NCBI GenBank assembly: GCA_017414965.1
Contig: JAFQJL010000004.1
Coordinates: 1 to 64,000, forward strand
Direction of reading: 5' to 3'
Length of the DNA: 64,000 bases
From: Clostridia bacterium
GTDB taxonomy: Bacteria; Bacillota; Clostridia; Oscillospirales; Acutalibacteraceae
The position numbers and the translations under genes are program-made. Below the pieces are notes generated by a model. It saw only the letters and a list, made by a program, of their open reading frames with translations. It searched no databases and was not told the origin of the DNA. Of the stretch, positions 7,802 to 15,672 are shown piece by piece; the stretch's first letter is position 1, and each line of letters begins with the position of its first letter.

Positions 7802-7830
7802 TTGTTTTCAAAAAAGCCGACCGCTATAAT
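7802..7830 (+). promoter_or_regulatory. Promoter of the oxidoreductase gene
   Basis: TTGTTT (7802-7807), 17-nt spacer, TATAAT (7825-7830), about 30 nt before the start codon. A TTGACA at 7785-7790 is too far from this -10 to be its partner. Confidence 0.65.
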
Positions 7831-7862
7831 GGAAGCATAAAATTCCGAAAAGAGGGATGTTT

Positions 7863-9104
7863 ATGTTGACGTTTGCTGTGGTCGGCTTTGGTAGTCGCGG
7901 TCAGATGTTCGGCCGATTGATCGGTCGGGACGAAGACGCGAAGCTGGTGGCGATCGCCGATCCGATCGAGGGGAACCGCAAGACGGCGCTGACGGAGTTC
8001 GGTCTGCCGGCGGAATGCTGCTATCCGGATGCCGACGCGTTTTTTGCCCAAGGCAAGGTGTGCGACGCGGTGTTTATCTGCTCGCAGGATGCGCAACATA
8101 TTGATATGGCGATCAAGGCGATGGAACTTGGTTACGATATCTGCTTGGAAAAGCCGGCGGCCACCACGATCGAGGATTGCATTGCCATCCGCGATACCGC
8201 CAACCGTCTGGGACGCAAGGTGATGCTGACGCACTGTCTGCGGTACACGCCGTTTTTCCAGACCATCAAGAAAATGGTGGATAACGGCGATCTCGGTGAG
8301 ATCGTCACGCTCAACCAGACCGAAAACATCGCCTACTGGCATTTCGGGCTCAGCTATGTGCGCGGTCCGTGGCGCAATATGGCAGACAGCAGCCCCACGA
8401 TCATTGCCAAGTGCTGTCACGACCTCGACATTATCAACTGGTTGATCCCGTCCAAATGCACGGCGGTCAGTTCGTTTGGCAACTGCTATTTCTTCAACGC
8501 CGCCCACGCGCCGGCCGGCAGTGCCGATTGGTGTGTGGATTGCGATCCCAAGGTGCGCGAAAAATGCTTGTACAACGCGTATGCGATCTACCCCGACCGC
8601 GTGCAGAAATCGCTGGTCGGCGGTATGGCGCGCCTGAAGGGAATGGACATCTACTCGGTGTTGGATGGCAAAAAGGACGTGATTGGCCGATGCGTATTCC
8701 ACGGCGATAACGATGCGATCGACAACCAAGTGGTGAATATGGTGTTTGAAAGCGGCGCAACGGCTCACCTGACCATGACTGCGTTTTCGCAGGAGTGCTA
8801 CCGTTTGGTTAAGGTCCACGGCACGCGCGGCGAGATCTACGGGAACATCGATGAAGGTCTGCTGTATTTCACCGAATACGGTAAGCCGCAGCGAGTGATC
8901 GACGTGAACGAATCGACCGACGTCGATTTGCACGACGGACACGGTGGCGGCGACGTGTTCCTCTATCGGGATTTTGTGGACTATCTTACCAAAAACTCCC
9001 CCAGTATGACGCGCACGAGCATCAACGACTCCATCGAGAGCCACGTGATGGGCTTTAAGGCGGAGGAGAGCCGCCGACTAAACGGCAAGGTCATGGAACT
9101 GTAA
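7863..9104 (+). CDS. Gfo/Idh/MocA family NAD(P)-dependent oxidoreductase
   Basis: A 413-residue sugar- or inositol-type dehydrogenase. N-terminal Rossmann fold with GFGSRG near residue 8, the family EKP motif in DICLEKPAATT (about 100), and a C-terminal alpha/beta substrate domain. A Cys cluster in the middle (DWCVDCDPKVREKC, about 222-235) is unusual for the superfamily core and could bind metal. ATG 7863 is preferred to ATG 7857 because GAGGG then lies about 6 nt upstream. It appears monocistronic with its own promoter and a strong terminator. The sugar substrate is unknown. Confidence 0.9.
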   Translation: MLTFAVVGFGSRGQMFGRLIGRDEDAKLVAIADPIEGNRKTALTEFGLPAECCYPDADAFFAQGKVCDAVFICSQDAQHIDMAIKAMELGYDICLEKPAATTIEDCIAIRDTANRLGRKVMLTHCLRYTPFFQTIKKMVDNGDLGEIVTLNQTENIAYWHFGLSYVRGPWRNMADSSPTIIAKCCHDLDIINWLIPSKCTAVSSFGNCYFFNAAHAPAGSADWCVDCDPKVREKCLYNAYAIYPDRVQKSLVGGMARLKGMDIYSVLDGKKDVIGRCVFHGDNDAIDNQVVNMVFESGATAHLTMTAFSQECYRLVKVHGTRGEIYGNIDEGLLYFTEYGKPQRVIDVNESTDVDLHDGHGGGDVFLYRDFVDYLTKNSPSMTRTSINDSIESHVMGFKAEESRRLNGKVMEL

Positions 9105-9108
9105 CAGA

Positions 9109-9144
9109 AAAAACATCCCCCTGAAAAATCAGGGGGATGTTTTT
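9109..9144. terminator. Bidirectional terminator, copy 1 of a duplicated hairpin
   Basis: Perfect 16-bp stem AAAAACATCCCCCTGA/TCAGGGGGATGTTTTT (9109-9124 and 9129-9144) with AAAA loop. It stops the oxidoreductase gene and the convergent ribbon-helix-helix gene. The same hairpin recurs at 9586-9620. Confidence 0.9.
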
Positions 9145-9145
9145 G

Positions 9146-9313
9146 TTATTCTGAAATATCCTCTAAGGCGGCTTTTACGGCGGCGATAACAAACGCAGAA
9201 AACGTACAATCTTTTCCTTGAATGGACTTCTCGACGTTTTCAATGACATCGTTTGGGAAACGAATGGTTTTGTTTGTCGTCGCCGGCGTCGACGGAATTT
9301 TAAATTTACCCAC
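9146..9313 (-). CDS. Small ribbon-helix-helix (CopG-like) regulator
   Basis: A 55-residue protein (MGKFKIPSTPATTNKTIRFP...) whose NKTIRFPNDVIENVE segment fits a ribbon-helix-helix beta strand (TIRFP) and first helix, followed by a second helix from TFSAFVIAAVKAALE. This is the CopG/YlcI-like DNA-binding pattern. The start is GTG 9313 with GAGGTG about 5 nt upstream; a longer frame upstream reads through the operator palindrome and is rejected. It is divergent from a small Cys-rich gene, with a perfect palindrome between them, so it probably represses both. The coding sequence is AT-richer than the flanks. Confidence 0.7.
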   Translation of the reverse strand: MGKFKIPSTPATTNKTIRFPNDVIENVEKSIQGKDCTFSAFVIAAVKAALEDISE

Positions 9314-9366
9314 AATAGCACCTCGCAATACAATTGTCTTGCTTTTAGTATAACGAAAAGCGTTGT

Positions 9367-9400
9367 GCAAATATGCATTGCATTTGCAATGCATATTTGC
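9367..9400. promoter_or_regulatory. Perfect 16-bp palindromic operator
   Basis: Arms GCAAATATGCATTGCA (9367-9382) and TGCAATGCATATTTGC (9385-9400), 2-nt centre. It covers the -35 and spacer of the rightward promoter and sits between the divergent ribbon-helix-helix and Cys-rich genes. It is the likely binding site of the small regulator (inference). Confidence 0.75.
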
Positions 9401-9406
9401 TATAAT
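9378..9406 (+). promoter_or_regulatory. Promoter of the small Cys-rich gene
   Basis: TTGCAT (9378-9383), exact 17-nt spacer, TATAAT (9401-9406). The -35 and the spacer are inside the palindromic operator, so a bound dimer would block RNA polymerase. Confidence 0.8.
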
Positions 9407-9424
9407 AGGGATGAGGTGATGCAG

Positions 9425-9601
9425 ATGAATTGTGGGAATACGCTTTGCATATATGAAAACGCAGGCGTTTGTATGCTTACGGAAATATCGTTAGATGACC
9501 AAGGGCAATGTATGGAGTATGTCCGCCCGCATTTTGATCGAGCAACATTAGAGACGACAAAAAGGGCTTTACGAGAAGCACTCAAAAAAACATCCCCCTG
9601 A
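9425..9601 (+). CDS. Small Cys-rich protein
   Basis: A 58-residue protein beginning MNCGNTLCIYENAGVCML. It has four cysteines in the pattern C-x4-C-x7-C-x14-C (CGNTLC...GVC...GQC), suggesting a small metal-binding fold, followed by a helical, charged tail. It resembles short conserved Clostridia proteins with a DUF1540-like Cys arrangement, but I cannot assign a function. ATG 9425 is 8 nt after GAGG; ATG 9419 is too close. The stop codon lies inside the following terminator stem. It is controlled by the palindromic operator. Confidence 0.65.
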   Translation: MNCGNTLCIYENAGVCMLTEISLDDQGQCMEYVRPHFDRATLETTKRALREALKKTSP

Positions 9602-9620
9602 AAATCAGGGGGATGTTTTT
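9586..9620. terminator. Terminator, copy 2 of the duplicated hairpin
   Basis: Same 16-bp arms as the hairpin at 9109-9144 (here 9586-9601 and 9605-9620) with an AAA loop, followed by the same GTTATT. It ends the small Cys-rich gene. Confidence 0.9.
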
Positions 9621-9636
9621 GTTATTGGTTAAAGGA

Positions 9637-9832
9637 TACCACCGACTGTGCTGGTGGTTCCAAAAGGCTTTGCTATGCCCAGTCCCGCCGCAGCGGAAAG
9701 CCTCCCCTGTGTAAGGGGAGGTGTCACGGCGTTACGCCGTGACGGAGGGGTTGTACTCGTAGTGACAATCCCCCAGTCACCGCTGGGCGGTGACAGCCCC
9801 CTTTACACAAGGGGGTCTGTGCATACCACCGG
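9637..9832. repeat. Hairpin-rich intergenic repeat (MITE/REP-like)
   Basis: Two inverted copies of a unit of about 55 bp face each other. Each has a C/G hairpin (9701-9708 with 9714-9721; 9797-9803 with 9809-9815) and a GTCAC-type hairpin (9723-9732 with 9734-9743; 9776-9783 with 9787-9794). ATACCACCG occurs at both outer ends (9637-9645 and 9824-9832). No gene is evident inside; the open frame across it (AESLPCVRGG...) is a typical spurious translation of such repeats. It lies just downstream of pheT and may also work as its 3' end. Confidence 0.75.
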
Positions 9833-9848
9833 CACGGTCGATGATAAT

Positions 9849-12263
9849 TTATCGAATTTCGATGCCGAGTTTGAATTTAAGGTTGCCGAGGATCTTGTTG
9901 ACAAAGCGGTCCACCTGCTCGGGCACCAGCGGAGCGTCGGTGCCTTGGAAGGTCAGCGCGAACGCCATGCTCTTTTTGCCCTCGCCGATGTGTTCGCTGC
10001 GGTACACGTCAAACAGCTTGACCTCCGAAACCGCCGGGCACGCCTTGCGGATCTCCGCCTCGATGTCGCCGCAGGCGACCGCCTCGTCGGCAACCAGCGC
10101 GAGATCGCGGCTGACCGACGGGAACGCCGGCAGCGGCTGATAACGGAAGTTCGGATCCTCGTGGGCGATCAGCTTGTCGTAGTCCAGTTCGCCCAGGAAG
10201 ATTTTCTTGCCGGCCTTGCTGTCCTTGGGGAGCTTCAGCTCCGCCGTTACGTCGTTGGCGAGCTTGCCGAAGTAGCCGATGCGCTCACCCTCGCATTCCA
10301 CGTACGCGGCAATGCCGGGGTGCAGGAACGGCACGTCGGTGCAACGGGTGTAGGTAAAGGTCAGCCCAAACGCTTCGGCGATGCCCTCCATCGAGCCCTT
10401 GACCGTGAAGAAATCCTCCTCGTCGCCAAACGCCGCCATGCCGAGATGCGGGCGTTCCTCCGGCAACTCGGTCACCGGCACCTGCTTCGGAATGTAGATG
10501 TTGGCCAGCTCAAACAGACGACCGGCTTCGTTGCCGCGCTTGAGATTTTCCACCACCACGTTTAAAAGCGACGGCGCCAGCAGCGGACGCATAATGGTCA
10601 GGTTGGAGCTGATCGGGTTGATCAGACGAATGACGTTGCGCTCCGGCGCATCCGCCGCGATATGCAGGGCGTCCAAGTCCGCATCCGCGTAAAACGCGAG
10701 CGTGGAGGTCTCAAAATACCCCTGACCGCACAGCGTGCGCTTCATCTTGGCGCGCGTTTTCTGCGCGCGATTCAAGCCGCCGCTGGTGGTGGTTGCGCTG
10801 GCGAGGAAGGTCGGCTTGATGTGCTCGTAGCCATACTCGCGGATGACCTCCTCGGCCAGATCCGGTTCGCCGATCTCGATATCCTCGCGCCAACGCGGCG
10901 CAGTGACCGACAGGTTGTCGCCATCGGCAACCACCTCAAACTGCAAGCGCGCCAGAATATCCAGCACGGTATCCGCCGGCACGTCAATGCCCAAAATGGC
11001 GTTGATGCCGGAAAGCGTAGCGGTAAACGACTTGCCCGCGCGCGGCGTGCCGTCGTTGCAATCAAAGGCGCTGGCGGTGATCTCGCCGATGTTCAGCTCT
11101 TCGATGAGGTGCAGCGCGCGCGCCATGCCCAGTTCGGTAGTATACTCCGCAATGCCCTTCTCGTAGTGCGAGGAGGCATCGGTGCTCTGGCCCAGACTGC
11201 GCGAGGTCTTGCGGATGTTGTCGCGCGCGAATTTCGCCGACTCAAACAGCAACTGCGTGGTTTTGTCGGTGATCTCGCTGTTGAGACCGCCCATCACGCC
11301 GGCGAGCGCGACCGGCTTTTCGCCGTCGCAGATCACCAGATTTTGCGGCGAGAGGGTAAATTCCTTCTCGTCCAGCGTGACGATCTTCTCGCCCTCGGTC
11401 GCACGGCGCACCAGAATCCGCGTGGATTCCAGCGTGTCCATATCAAACGCGTGCATCGGCTGACCGATCTCCAGCATAACGTAGTTGGTGATGTCCACCA
11501 CGTTGCTGATGCTGCGCAGACCGCACAGCGCCAGACGGCGCTTCAGCCAACGCGGCGATGGACCGGCGGTGATGTTGCGGACGTAGTGTCCGAGATACCG
11601 CGGGCAGAGATCCATATCCGCCACCTCAACCGCGAGGGTGGGGTGAACGTAATCGGAGGTTTTGTAATCGGTCGCCGGCATTTTCAGCGGCTTGCGGAGA
11701 ACCGCCGCGACTTCGCGCGCGATGCCCAACACCGACTGACAGTCGGGACGGTTGGCGGTGACCGAAATATCAAAGATCACGTCGTCCAAACCGATCACTT
11801 CGGCGATCGGCGTGCCGGCGACGGTGTCGTCCGGCAGAATGAGGATGCCGTTGACTTCGGCGCCCTCGATGTGATCGTCGTTGATGCCGAGCTCTTCGCC
11901 GGAGCACAGCATACCGTAGGACATCACGCCCATCAACGGCTTCGCCTTGATGACGATGCCGCCCGGCAGACGGGAGTTATCCAACGCCGCCGGCACGTGC
12001 GCGCCTACAAAAATGTTGTCGGCGCCGGTGGAGATCTCGATATTCTTGCCATAGGCGCCGCAATCGAGCTTGCACATTGTCAGATGCGTGCCCTCTTGCT
12101 TGACCGCCTCGGTGATGACACCGACCACAACGCGATCGAATTCGGCGGCGAGGTCGATGAGTTCTTCTACTTCAAAGCCACAGGAGAACAGGCGCGTTTG
12201 CAGTTCTTCTGCCGATACGTCGATGTCGACGTATTCTTTCAGCCAACTGAACGGTACTTTCAT
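9849..12263 (-). CDS. pheT: Phenylalanyl-tRNA synthetase beta subunit
   Basis: The 804-residue large subunit of the alpha2-beta2 PheRS that charges tRNA-Phe. Domains in order: N-terminal and EMAP/tRNA-binding fold (about 40-150, VVVGVITEAV...ISTGADNIF), B3/B4 editing region (about 210-380), B5, catalytic-like core, and the C-terminal anticodon-binding FDX-ACB domain (about 710-804, PAFPSVSRDLALV...). Length is normal for bacteria. ATG 12263 has AAGGAGGG upstream. It is 15 nt after pheS in the same operon. Confidence 0.97.
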   Translation of the reverse strand: MKVPFSWLKEYVDIDVSAEELQTRLFSCGFEVEELIDLAAEFDRVVVGVITEAVKQEGTHLTMCKLDCGAYGKNIEISTGADNIFVGAHVPAALDNSRLPGGIVIKAKPLMGVMSYGMLCSGEELGINDDHIEGAEVNGILILPDDTVAGTPIAEVIGLDDVIFDISVTANRPDCQSVLGIAREVAAVLRKPLKMPATDYKTSDYVHPTLAVEVADMDLCPRYLGHYVRNITAGPSPRWLKRRLALCGLRSISNVVDITNYVMLEIGQPMHAFDMDTLESTRILVRRATEGEKIVTLDEKEFTLSPQNLVICDGEKPVALAGVMGGLNSEITDKTTQLLFESAKFARDNIRKTSRSLGQSTDASSHYEKGIAEYTTELGMARALHLIEELNIGEITASAFDCNDGTPRAGKSFTATLSGINAILGIDVPADTVLDILARLQFEVVADGDNLSVTAPRWREDIEIGEPDLAEEVIREYGYEHIKPTFLASATTTSGGLNRAQKTRAKMKRTLCGQGYFETSTLAFYADADLDALHIAADAPERNVIRLINPISSNLTIMRPLLAPSLLNVVVENLKRGNEAGRLFELANIYIPKQVPVTELPEERPHLGMAAFGDEEDFFTVKGSMEGIAEAFGLTFTYTRCTDVPFLHPGIAAYVECEGERIGYFGKLANDVTAELKLPKDSKAGKKIFLGELDYDKLIAHEDPNFRYQPLPAFPSVSRDLALVADEAVACGDIEAEIRKACPAVSEVKLFDVYRSEHIGEGKKSMAFALTFQGTDAPLVPEQVDRFVNKILGNLKFKLGIEIR

Positions 12264-12278
12264 TGCTGTTCTCCCTCC

Positions 12279-13301
12279 TTAATCTTTGAACTGTTTCAGG
12301 AATCGGACATCGTTTTCAAACAGATAGCCCATGTTGTTGATGCCGTATTTGAGCATGGTGATACGCTCGATGCCGATGCCGAACGCAAAACCGGAATACA
12401 CGTCCGGATCCACGCCGCAGTTTTGGAGCACCTGACGGTGTACCACGCCGCCGCCCAGCACTTCGATCCAACCGGTGCCCTTGCACAGCGAGCAGCCCTT
12501 GCCGCCGCAGGCAAAGCAGGACACATCCACCTCTACGCTCGGCTCGGTAAACGGGAAATAGCTCGGACGCAGACGGGTTTTGACGTCGGCGGAGAACAGC
12601 GCCTGCACGAATTTATCTAGCATGCCCTGCAGATCGCACAGCGTGATGCCCTTGTCCACCACCAGACCTTCCATCTGATGGAACATCGGGGAGTGGGTGG
12701 CGTCGCTGTCCGAACGGAACACGCGACCGGGCACCAGCACCTTGATCGGCGGCTGTTGCGAATCCATCACGCGGATCTGACCGGGGCTGGTGTGGGTACG
12801 CAGGACGATATCGTCTGCCACGTAGAAGGTATCCTGCATATCGCGTGCCGGATGGTTTTTGTGCACGTTCAAGCGGGTAAAGTTGTGGTCGTCGTCCTCA
12901 ATCTCCGGACCTTCGTAGATCTCAAAGCCCATGCCGGCAAACACGTCGATCATCTGATCCTTGACGATGGTGATCGGGTGCAGCGATCCTGCCGGACGCC
13001 GCGTGGCGGGCATGGTGATATCCACCGCTTCGCGCGCGTTTTGCGCTTCCAACTCGATCTGCGCGATGCGCGCGCTCAACTCCTGATACTGCGCCTCCGC
13101 CCATTTCTTGGCTTCGTTGATGACCTTGCCGGCCTGCGGACGCTCTTCAGCCGGAACGTTGCGAAGCTCGGTCATCAGCAGGGAGTAGTGACCTTTCTTG
13201 CCCAGATACTCCTGCCAGAAGGCCGCCAGCTGCTCTTTGTTTTGCACGTTGGCAATCGCCGCCGACAACTGCGCGTTCAGGCTTTCGATTTTTTGTTTCA
13301 T
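12279..13301 (-). CDS. pheS: Phenylalanyl-tRNA synthetase alpha subunit
   Basis: The catalytic subunit of PheRS, about 340 residues. N-terminal coiled coil (1-85) that touches tRNA-Phe, then the class II core: HPITIVKDQMIDVFAGMGF (motif 1 region), ARDMQDTFY, the motif 2 region FRSDSDATHSPMFHQMEGL, and the motif 3 region FAFGIGIERITML. An insert CFACGGKGCSLCKGTGW carries four cysteines and is characteristic of Firmicutes-type PheS. Two in-frame ATGs exist; 13301 has GAGG at a better distance (9 nt) than 13307. No T-box leader is present despite the tRNA synthetase role. Confidence 0.95.
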   Translation of the reverse strand: MKQKIESLNAQLSAAIANVQNKEQLAAFWQEYLGKKGHYSLLMTELRNVPAEERPQAGKVINEAKKWAEAQYQELSARIAQIELEAQNAREAVDITMPATRRPAGSLHPITIVKDQMIDVFAGMGFEIYEGPEIEDDDHNFTRLNVHKNHPARDMQDTFYVADDIVLRTHTSPGQIRVMDSQQPPIKVLVPGRVFRSDSDATHSPMFHQMEGLVVDKGITLCDLQGMLDKFVQALFSADVKTRLRPSYFPFTEPSVEVDVSCFACGGKGCSLCKGTGWIEVLGGGVVHRQVLQNCGVDPDVYSGFAFGIGIERITMLKYGINNMGYLFENDVRFLKQFKD

Positions 13302-13348
13302 TTTCATACACCTCTGTTTGCTGTCTACACCAGCACATATACGGATTT

Positions 13349-13377
13349 ATTTTATAACAAAAGTCCGCAGATGTCAA
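13349..13377 (-). promoter_or_regulatory. Promoter of pheST
   Basis: TTGACA (13377-13372), 17-nt spacer, TAAAAT (13354-13349) on the minus strand, about 40 nt before pheS. Confidence 0.7.
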
Positions 13378-13394
13378 CAAAAACACAAAAACCA

Positions 13395-13423
13395 TTGCGA
13401 CCGCGCCGCTCTTGTGGTATACT
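13395..13423 (+). promoter_or_regulatory. Promoter of tcdA
   Basis: TTGCGA (13395-13400), 17-nt spacer, TATACT (13418-13423), divergent from the pheS promoter and about 20 nt before the tcdA start. Confidence 0.7.
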
Positions 13424-13446
13424 GATAGAAAAGGACGGTGGTTTGA

Positions 13447-14148
13447 ATGAGAGAGGAATTTTCGCGGACGGCGGCGCTGTTCGGCGAGGCGGCGATTGCT
13501 CGTCTGGCGGACAAGCGTGTGGCGGTGTTCGGATTGGGCGGTGTCGGCGGCTACGCGGTCGAGGCGCTCGCGCGAGCCGGTGTCGGCGCGCTGGATCTGA
13601 TCGACAACGACACGGTGTCGCTCTCCAATATCAATCGTCAGCTGTTGGCGCTCCACTCCACCGTCGGACAGCCCAAAACGGCAGTCGCTGCCGCGCGGGT
13701 GCGGGACATTTTCCCGGATTGCACGGTGCGGACGTGGGAACTGTTTTACTCCGCCGAAACCGCCGATTCGATGGACCTGTCGGTGTACGACTACGTGGTG
13801 GACGCGATCGACACGGTCAGCGCCAAGCTGGAGCTTGTTTCGCGGTGTGCGGCGGTCGGCGTGCCGATCATCAGCTGTATGGGCACCGGCAACAAGCTGG
13901 ATCCCACGCAGTTTGAGGTGGCGGATATCAGCAAAACCTCGGTGTGTCCGTTGGCTAAAGTGATGCGCGTGGAGCTGCGCCGCCGCGGCATTACGCACCT
14001 GCCGGTGGTGTACTCACGCGAGCAGCCGCAAAAGCGCGTAGCGGACGAAGCCGGCGGTCGACACGCGCCGGCGAGCGCGCCGTTTGTACCGGGAGCTGCC
14101 GGTCTGCTGTTGGCCGGCGAGGTCATCCAATTGCTGATAAACGAATAA
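13447..14148 (+). CDS. tcdA: tRNA threonylcarbamoyladenosine dehydratase (TcdA, ThiF/E1-like)
   Basis: An ATP-dependent E1-like enzyme that cyclises t6A37 of tRNA to ct6A. The 233 residues carry the Rossmann ATP-binding motif GLGGVGGY (about 30-37), the E1 signature DLIDNDTVSLSNINRQ (about 52-67), a GNKLDPTQFEVADISKT segment that is typical of TcdA, and the late Cys in TSVCPLAKVMR. It lacks the rhodanese domain of MoeB-type proteins. It is alone between two terminators or promoters, divergent from pheST. Confidence 0.92.
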   Translation: MREEFSRTAALFGEAAIARLADKRVAVFGLGGVGGYAVEALARAGVGALDLIDNDTVSLSNINRQLLALHSTVGQPKTAVAAARVRDIFPDCTVRTWELFYSAETADSMDLSVYDYVVDAIDTVSAKLELVSRCAAVGVPIISCMGTGNKLDPTQFEVADISKTSVCPLAKVMRVELRRRGITHLPVVYSREQPQKRVADEAGGRHAPASAPFVPGAAGLLLAGEVIQLLINE

Positions 14149-14149
14149 A

Positions 14150-14181
14150 AAACGCCCCTGCTCTGTTGAGCAGGGGCGTTT
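14150..14181. terminator. Bidirectional intrinsic terminator
   Basis: Perfect 14-bp stem AAACGCCCCTGCTC/GAGCAGGGGCGTTT with TGTT loop, between convergent tcdA and the G5/3D gene. Confidence 0.9.
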
Positions 14182-14188
14182 GTGCGAT

Positions 14189-15199
14189 TTACCCGATGAC
14201 GTATACGTTCATGGTGCGGCGTCCGAACTGATAGCATTCGGAAACCGTGTCGTAAAAGAGGTCGACCACCACGCGTCCGCTACGGAGAGCGCTGCCGGTG
14301 TCACCGGCGATGGCGTAGCCGTATACCCATTTGCCGTCCGGCGATACGATATACAGCTTGGTGCCGTAGGGGATGACCGACGGATCGACCGCGACCACGC
14401 CGACCTGAGCCGGTCGTCCGCTGGCGGTGCGCTTGCCTTCGGTGGCGGTGTACGCCGTGGCTTTGCCGGAATGCAACTTCTTATAGTTGATCGGCTGGCC
14501 CTTGGCATCCAGCTCCAGCTTGATGCCGCCGCCTACGGTGATGGTCTGCGACGCCACGCGACGAGTGCCCTTCACCACGATCTTATCGACCGGTTCGGTG
14601 ATGACCTCGGTCTGCACCACGTCGGTATCGGTCAGCTTGCCGTCCACGTAGGTTTCGCGGTAGGTGACTTCCTGCTGACCGTTTTTGCCGGCGCGCTGCA
14701 CCTTGGTGGTGCCGTTTAACAACGAATTGTCTTTTTTGGTGACCGTGTCGTAGCCAAGTGTTTCGGTACGGATGCTCTCTTTATAGGTCACGCGGGATAC
14801 GGTCACAGCCGTATCTTTCTTGATGACCGTTTCCGGTTTGACCGACAGACGGTCGTTTTCGCCGACGGTCACGTCCATATCGGACAAGATCTCGTCTACC
14901 GTGCCGCCCAAGACGTTGACTTCCTGCGTCACGCCGTCGGCCGTGACAAGTACCTCAAAGGTCGCGGTCGTAGCGATGGCAGTTTCTTCGCCGGCGGTGG
15001 TTTTGCCGGAAACAGCAGAGGTGGTATCGGCGCTTGCGTCTACGAGTAGAGCCGAAGCCGTGGGGTCGGTTCCCTCCGCCATCGCCATCAGCGAGGAGGC
15101 AGAGGTTAACGAAATTAATGTCAGGATGGCGGTCAGCGCGCTCAATAAGCGCTTGCTGCTGAGCAGCATCCATAATGTTTGGAGTCGTTGCCTGTTCAT
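14189..15199 (-). CDS. Secreted G5/3D-domain cell-wall protein (RpfB/YabE-like)
   Basis: A 336-residue exported protein. An N-terminal membrane or signal segment (about 18-42) is followed by a Ser/Thr/Ala-rich linker, a DUF348 ubiquitin-like domain (about 78-130, FEVLVTADGVTQEVNVLGG), a G5 domain (about 135-215), and a C-terminal 3D domain (about 245-336) with its three conserved Asp (VAVDPSVIP, AGDTG, VVVDLFYDT). 3D domains are peptidoglycan-cleaving folds related to lytic transglycosylase MltA. It resembles YabE/RpfB-type wall hydrolases. ATG 15199 starts the signal region; it is driven by a consensus promoter about 110 nt upstream. Confidence 0.9.
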   Translation of the reverse strand: MNRQRLQTLWMLLSSKRLLSALTAILTLISLTSASSLMAMAEGTDPTASALLVDASADTTSAVSGKTTAGEETAIATTATFEVLVTADGVTQEVNVLGGTVDEILSDMDVTVGENDRLSVKPETVIKKDTAVTVSRVTYKESIRTETLGYDTVTKKDNSLLNGTTKVQRAGKNGQQEVTYRETYVDGKLTDTDVVQTEVITEPVDKIVVKGTRRVASQTITVGGGIKLELDAKGQPINYKKLHSGKATAYTATEGKRTASGRPAQVGVVAVDPSVIPYGTKLYIVSPDGKWVYGYAIAGDTGSALRSGRVVVDLFYDTVSECYQFGRRTMNVYVIG

Positions 15200-15307
15200 A
15201 GAGATAGAAATCCTTTCTTCTTTCTGCCGACGAAAAAGACGCGTGTCGGCAGTCGGTTTTGGGGGCTTCCTGAGGTCGGGAAACAGGGTTTTTCGCACTT
15301 CGGGTGG

Positions 15308-15336
15308 ATTATACCCACCTTTTTCGCATCTGTCAA
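15308..15336 (-). promoter_or_regulatory. Promoter of the G5/3D gene
   Basis: TTGACA (15336-15331), 17-nt spacer, TATAAT (15313-15308): a perfect sigma-A consensus. The leader is about 100 nt. Confidence 0.92.
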
Positions 15337-15606
15337 TGCAAAAAAATCGACATCTTTTGTGCAACATAAACAAAGAACTCTCAACAATTCAACCAATTCC
15401 GCGGAACGACTGTTCGGCGAAACCGCAAAAACCGTGGCTTTCAAAACGGTCGGAGGTGGGGGAGTTAAGGGGAAAACGACCGTCGGACAGGTTTGTAAAT
15501 GGTAATTACTGGAAATATCGAAAAATTTGTGCAACCCGCCGAAATCCGCCAAGCGTGTCCGTCGCTCCGCTCCCAAAACGCCTTTTTGCGCAAAAAAGAG
15601 GCTTTC

Positions 15607-15635
15607 TTGACAGGTCTGTCATAAACGGATATACT
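15607..15635 (+). promoter_or_regulatory. Promoter of the solute-binding lipoprotein
   Basis: TTGACA (15607-15612), 17-nt spacer, TATACT (15630-15635), about 37 nt before the start codon, with GGGGAGGG as ribosome site. Confidence 0.88.
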
Positions 15636-15672
15636 ATTTATATACTATTCTGTAACGAAAGGGGAGGGACGT

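Larger units (their letters stand above)
15200..15672. other. Intergenic region with two divergent promoters
   Basis: 473 bases without a credible gene between the G5/3D gene and the solute-binding lipoprotein. It holds the leftward promoter at 15308-15336, the rightward promoter at 15607-15635, a TGCCGAC/GTCGGCA hairpin in the leftward leader (15225-15251), and an ACGGTCG/CGACCGT repeat around 15438-15482 on a purine-rich stretch. I compared the leader with the c-di-AMP (ydaO) riboswitch pattern, common before such wall genes, and see no match. Confidence 0.6.

Noticed and set aside
9648-10565. Plus-strand frame beginning in the intergenic repeat
   Set aside because: It starts inside the hairpin repeat and continues as antisense of pheT; the AESLPCVRGG-type sequence is a known kind of spurious translation.
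10662-12620. Open frame of 652 codons on the plus strand
   Set aside because: Antisense of pheT and pheS; no recognisable motif and no ribosome site.
13302-13446. T-box leader for pheST
   Set aside because: The gap is too short and shows no T-box sequence; the same holds for asnS and serS.
15200-15310. c-di-AMP (ydaO) riboswitch before the G5/3D wall gene
   Set aside because: Location is typical, but the leader is only about 100 nt and lacks the conserved segments I know for that class.
15196-15576. Minus-strand frame of 126 codons upstream of the G5/3D gene
   Set aside because: It spans the consensus promoter at 15308-15336, has no ribosome site and no protein-like composition.
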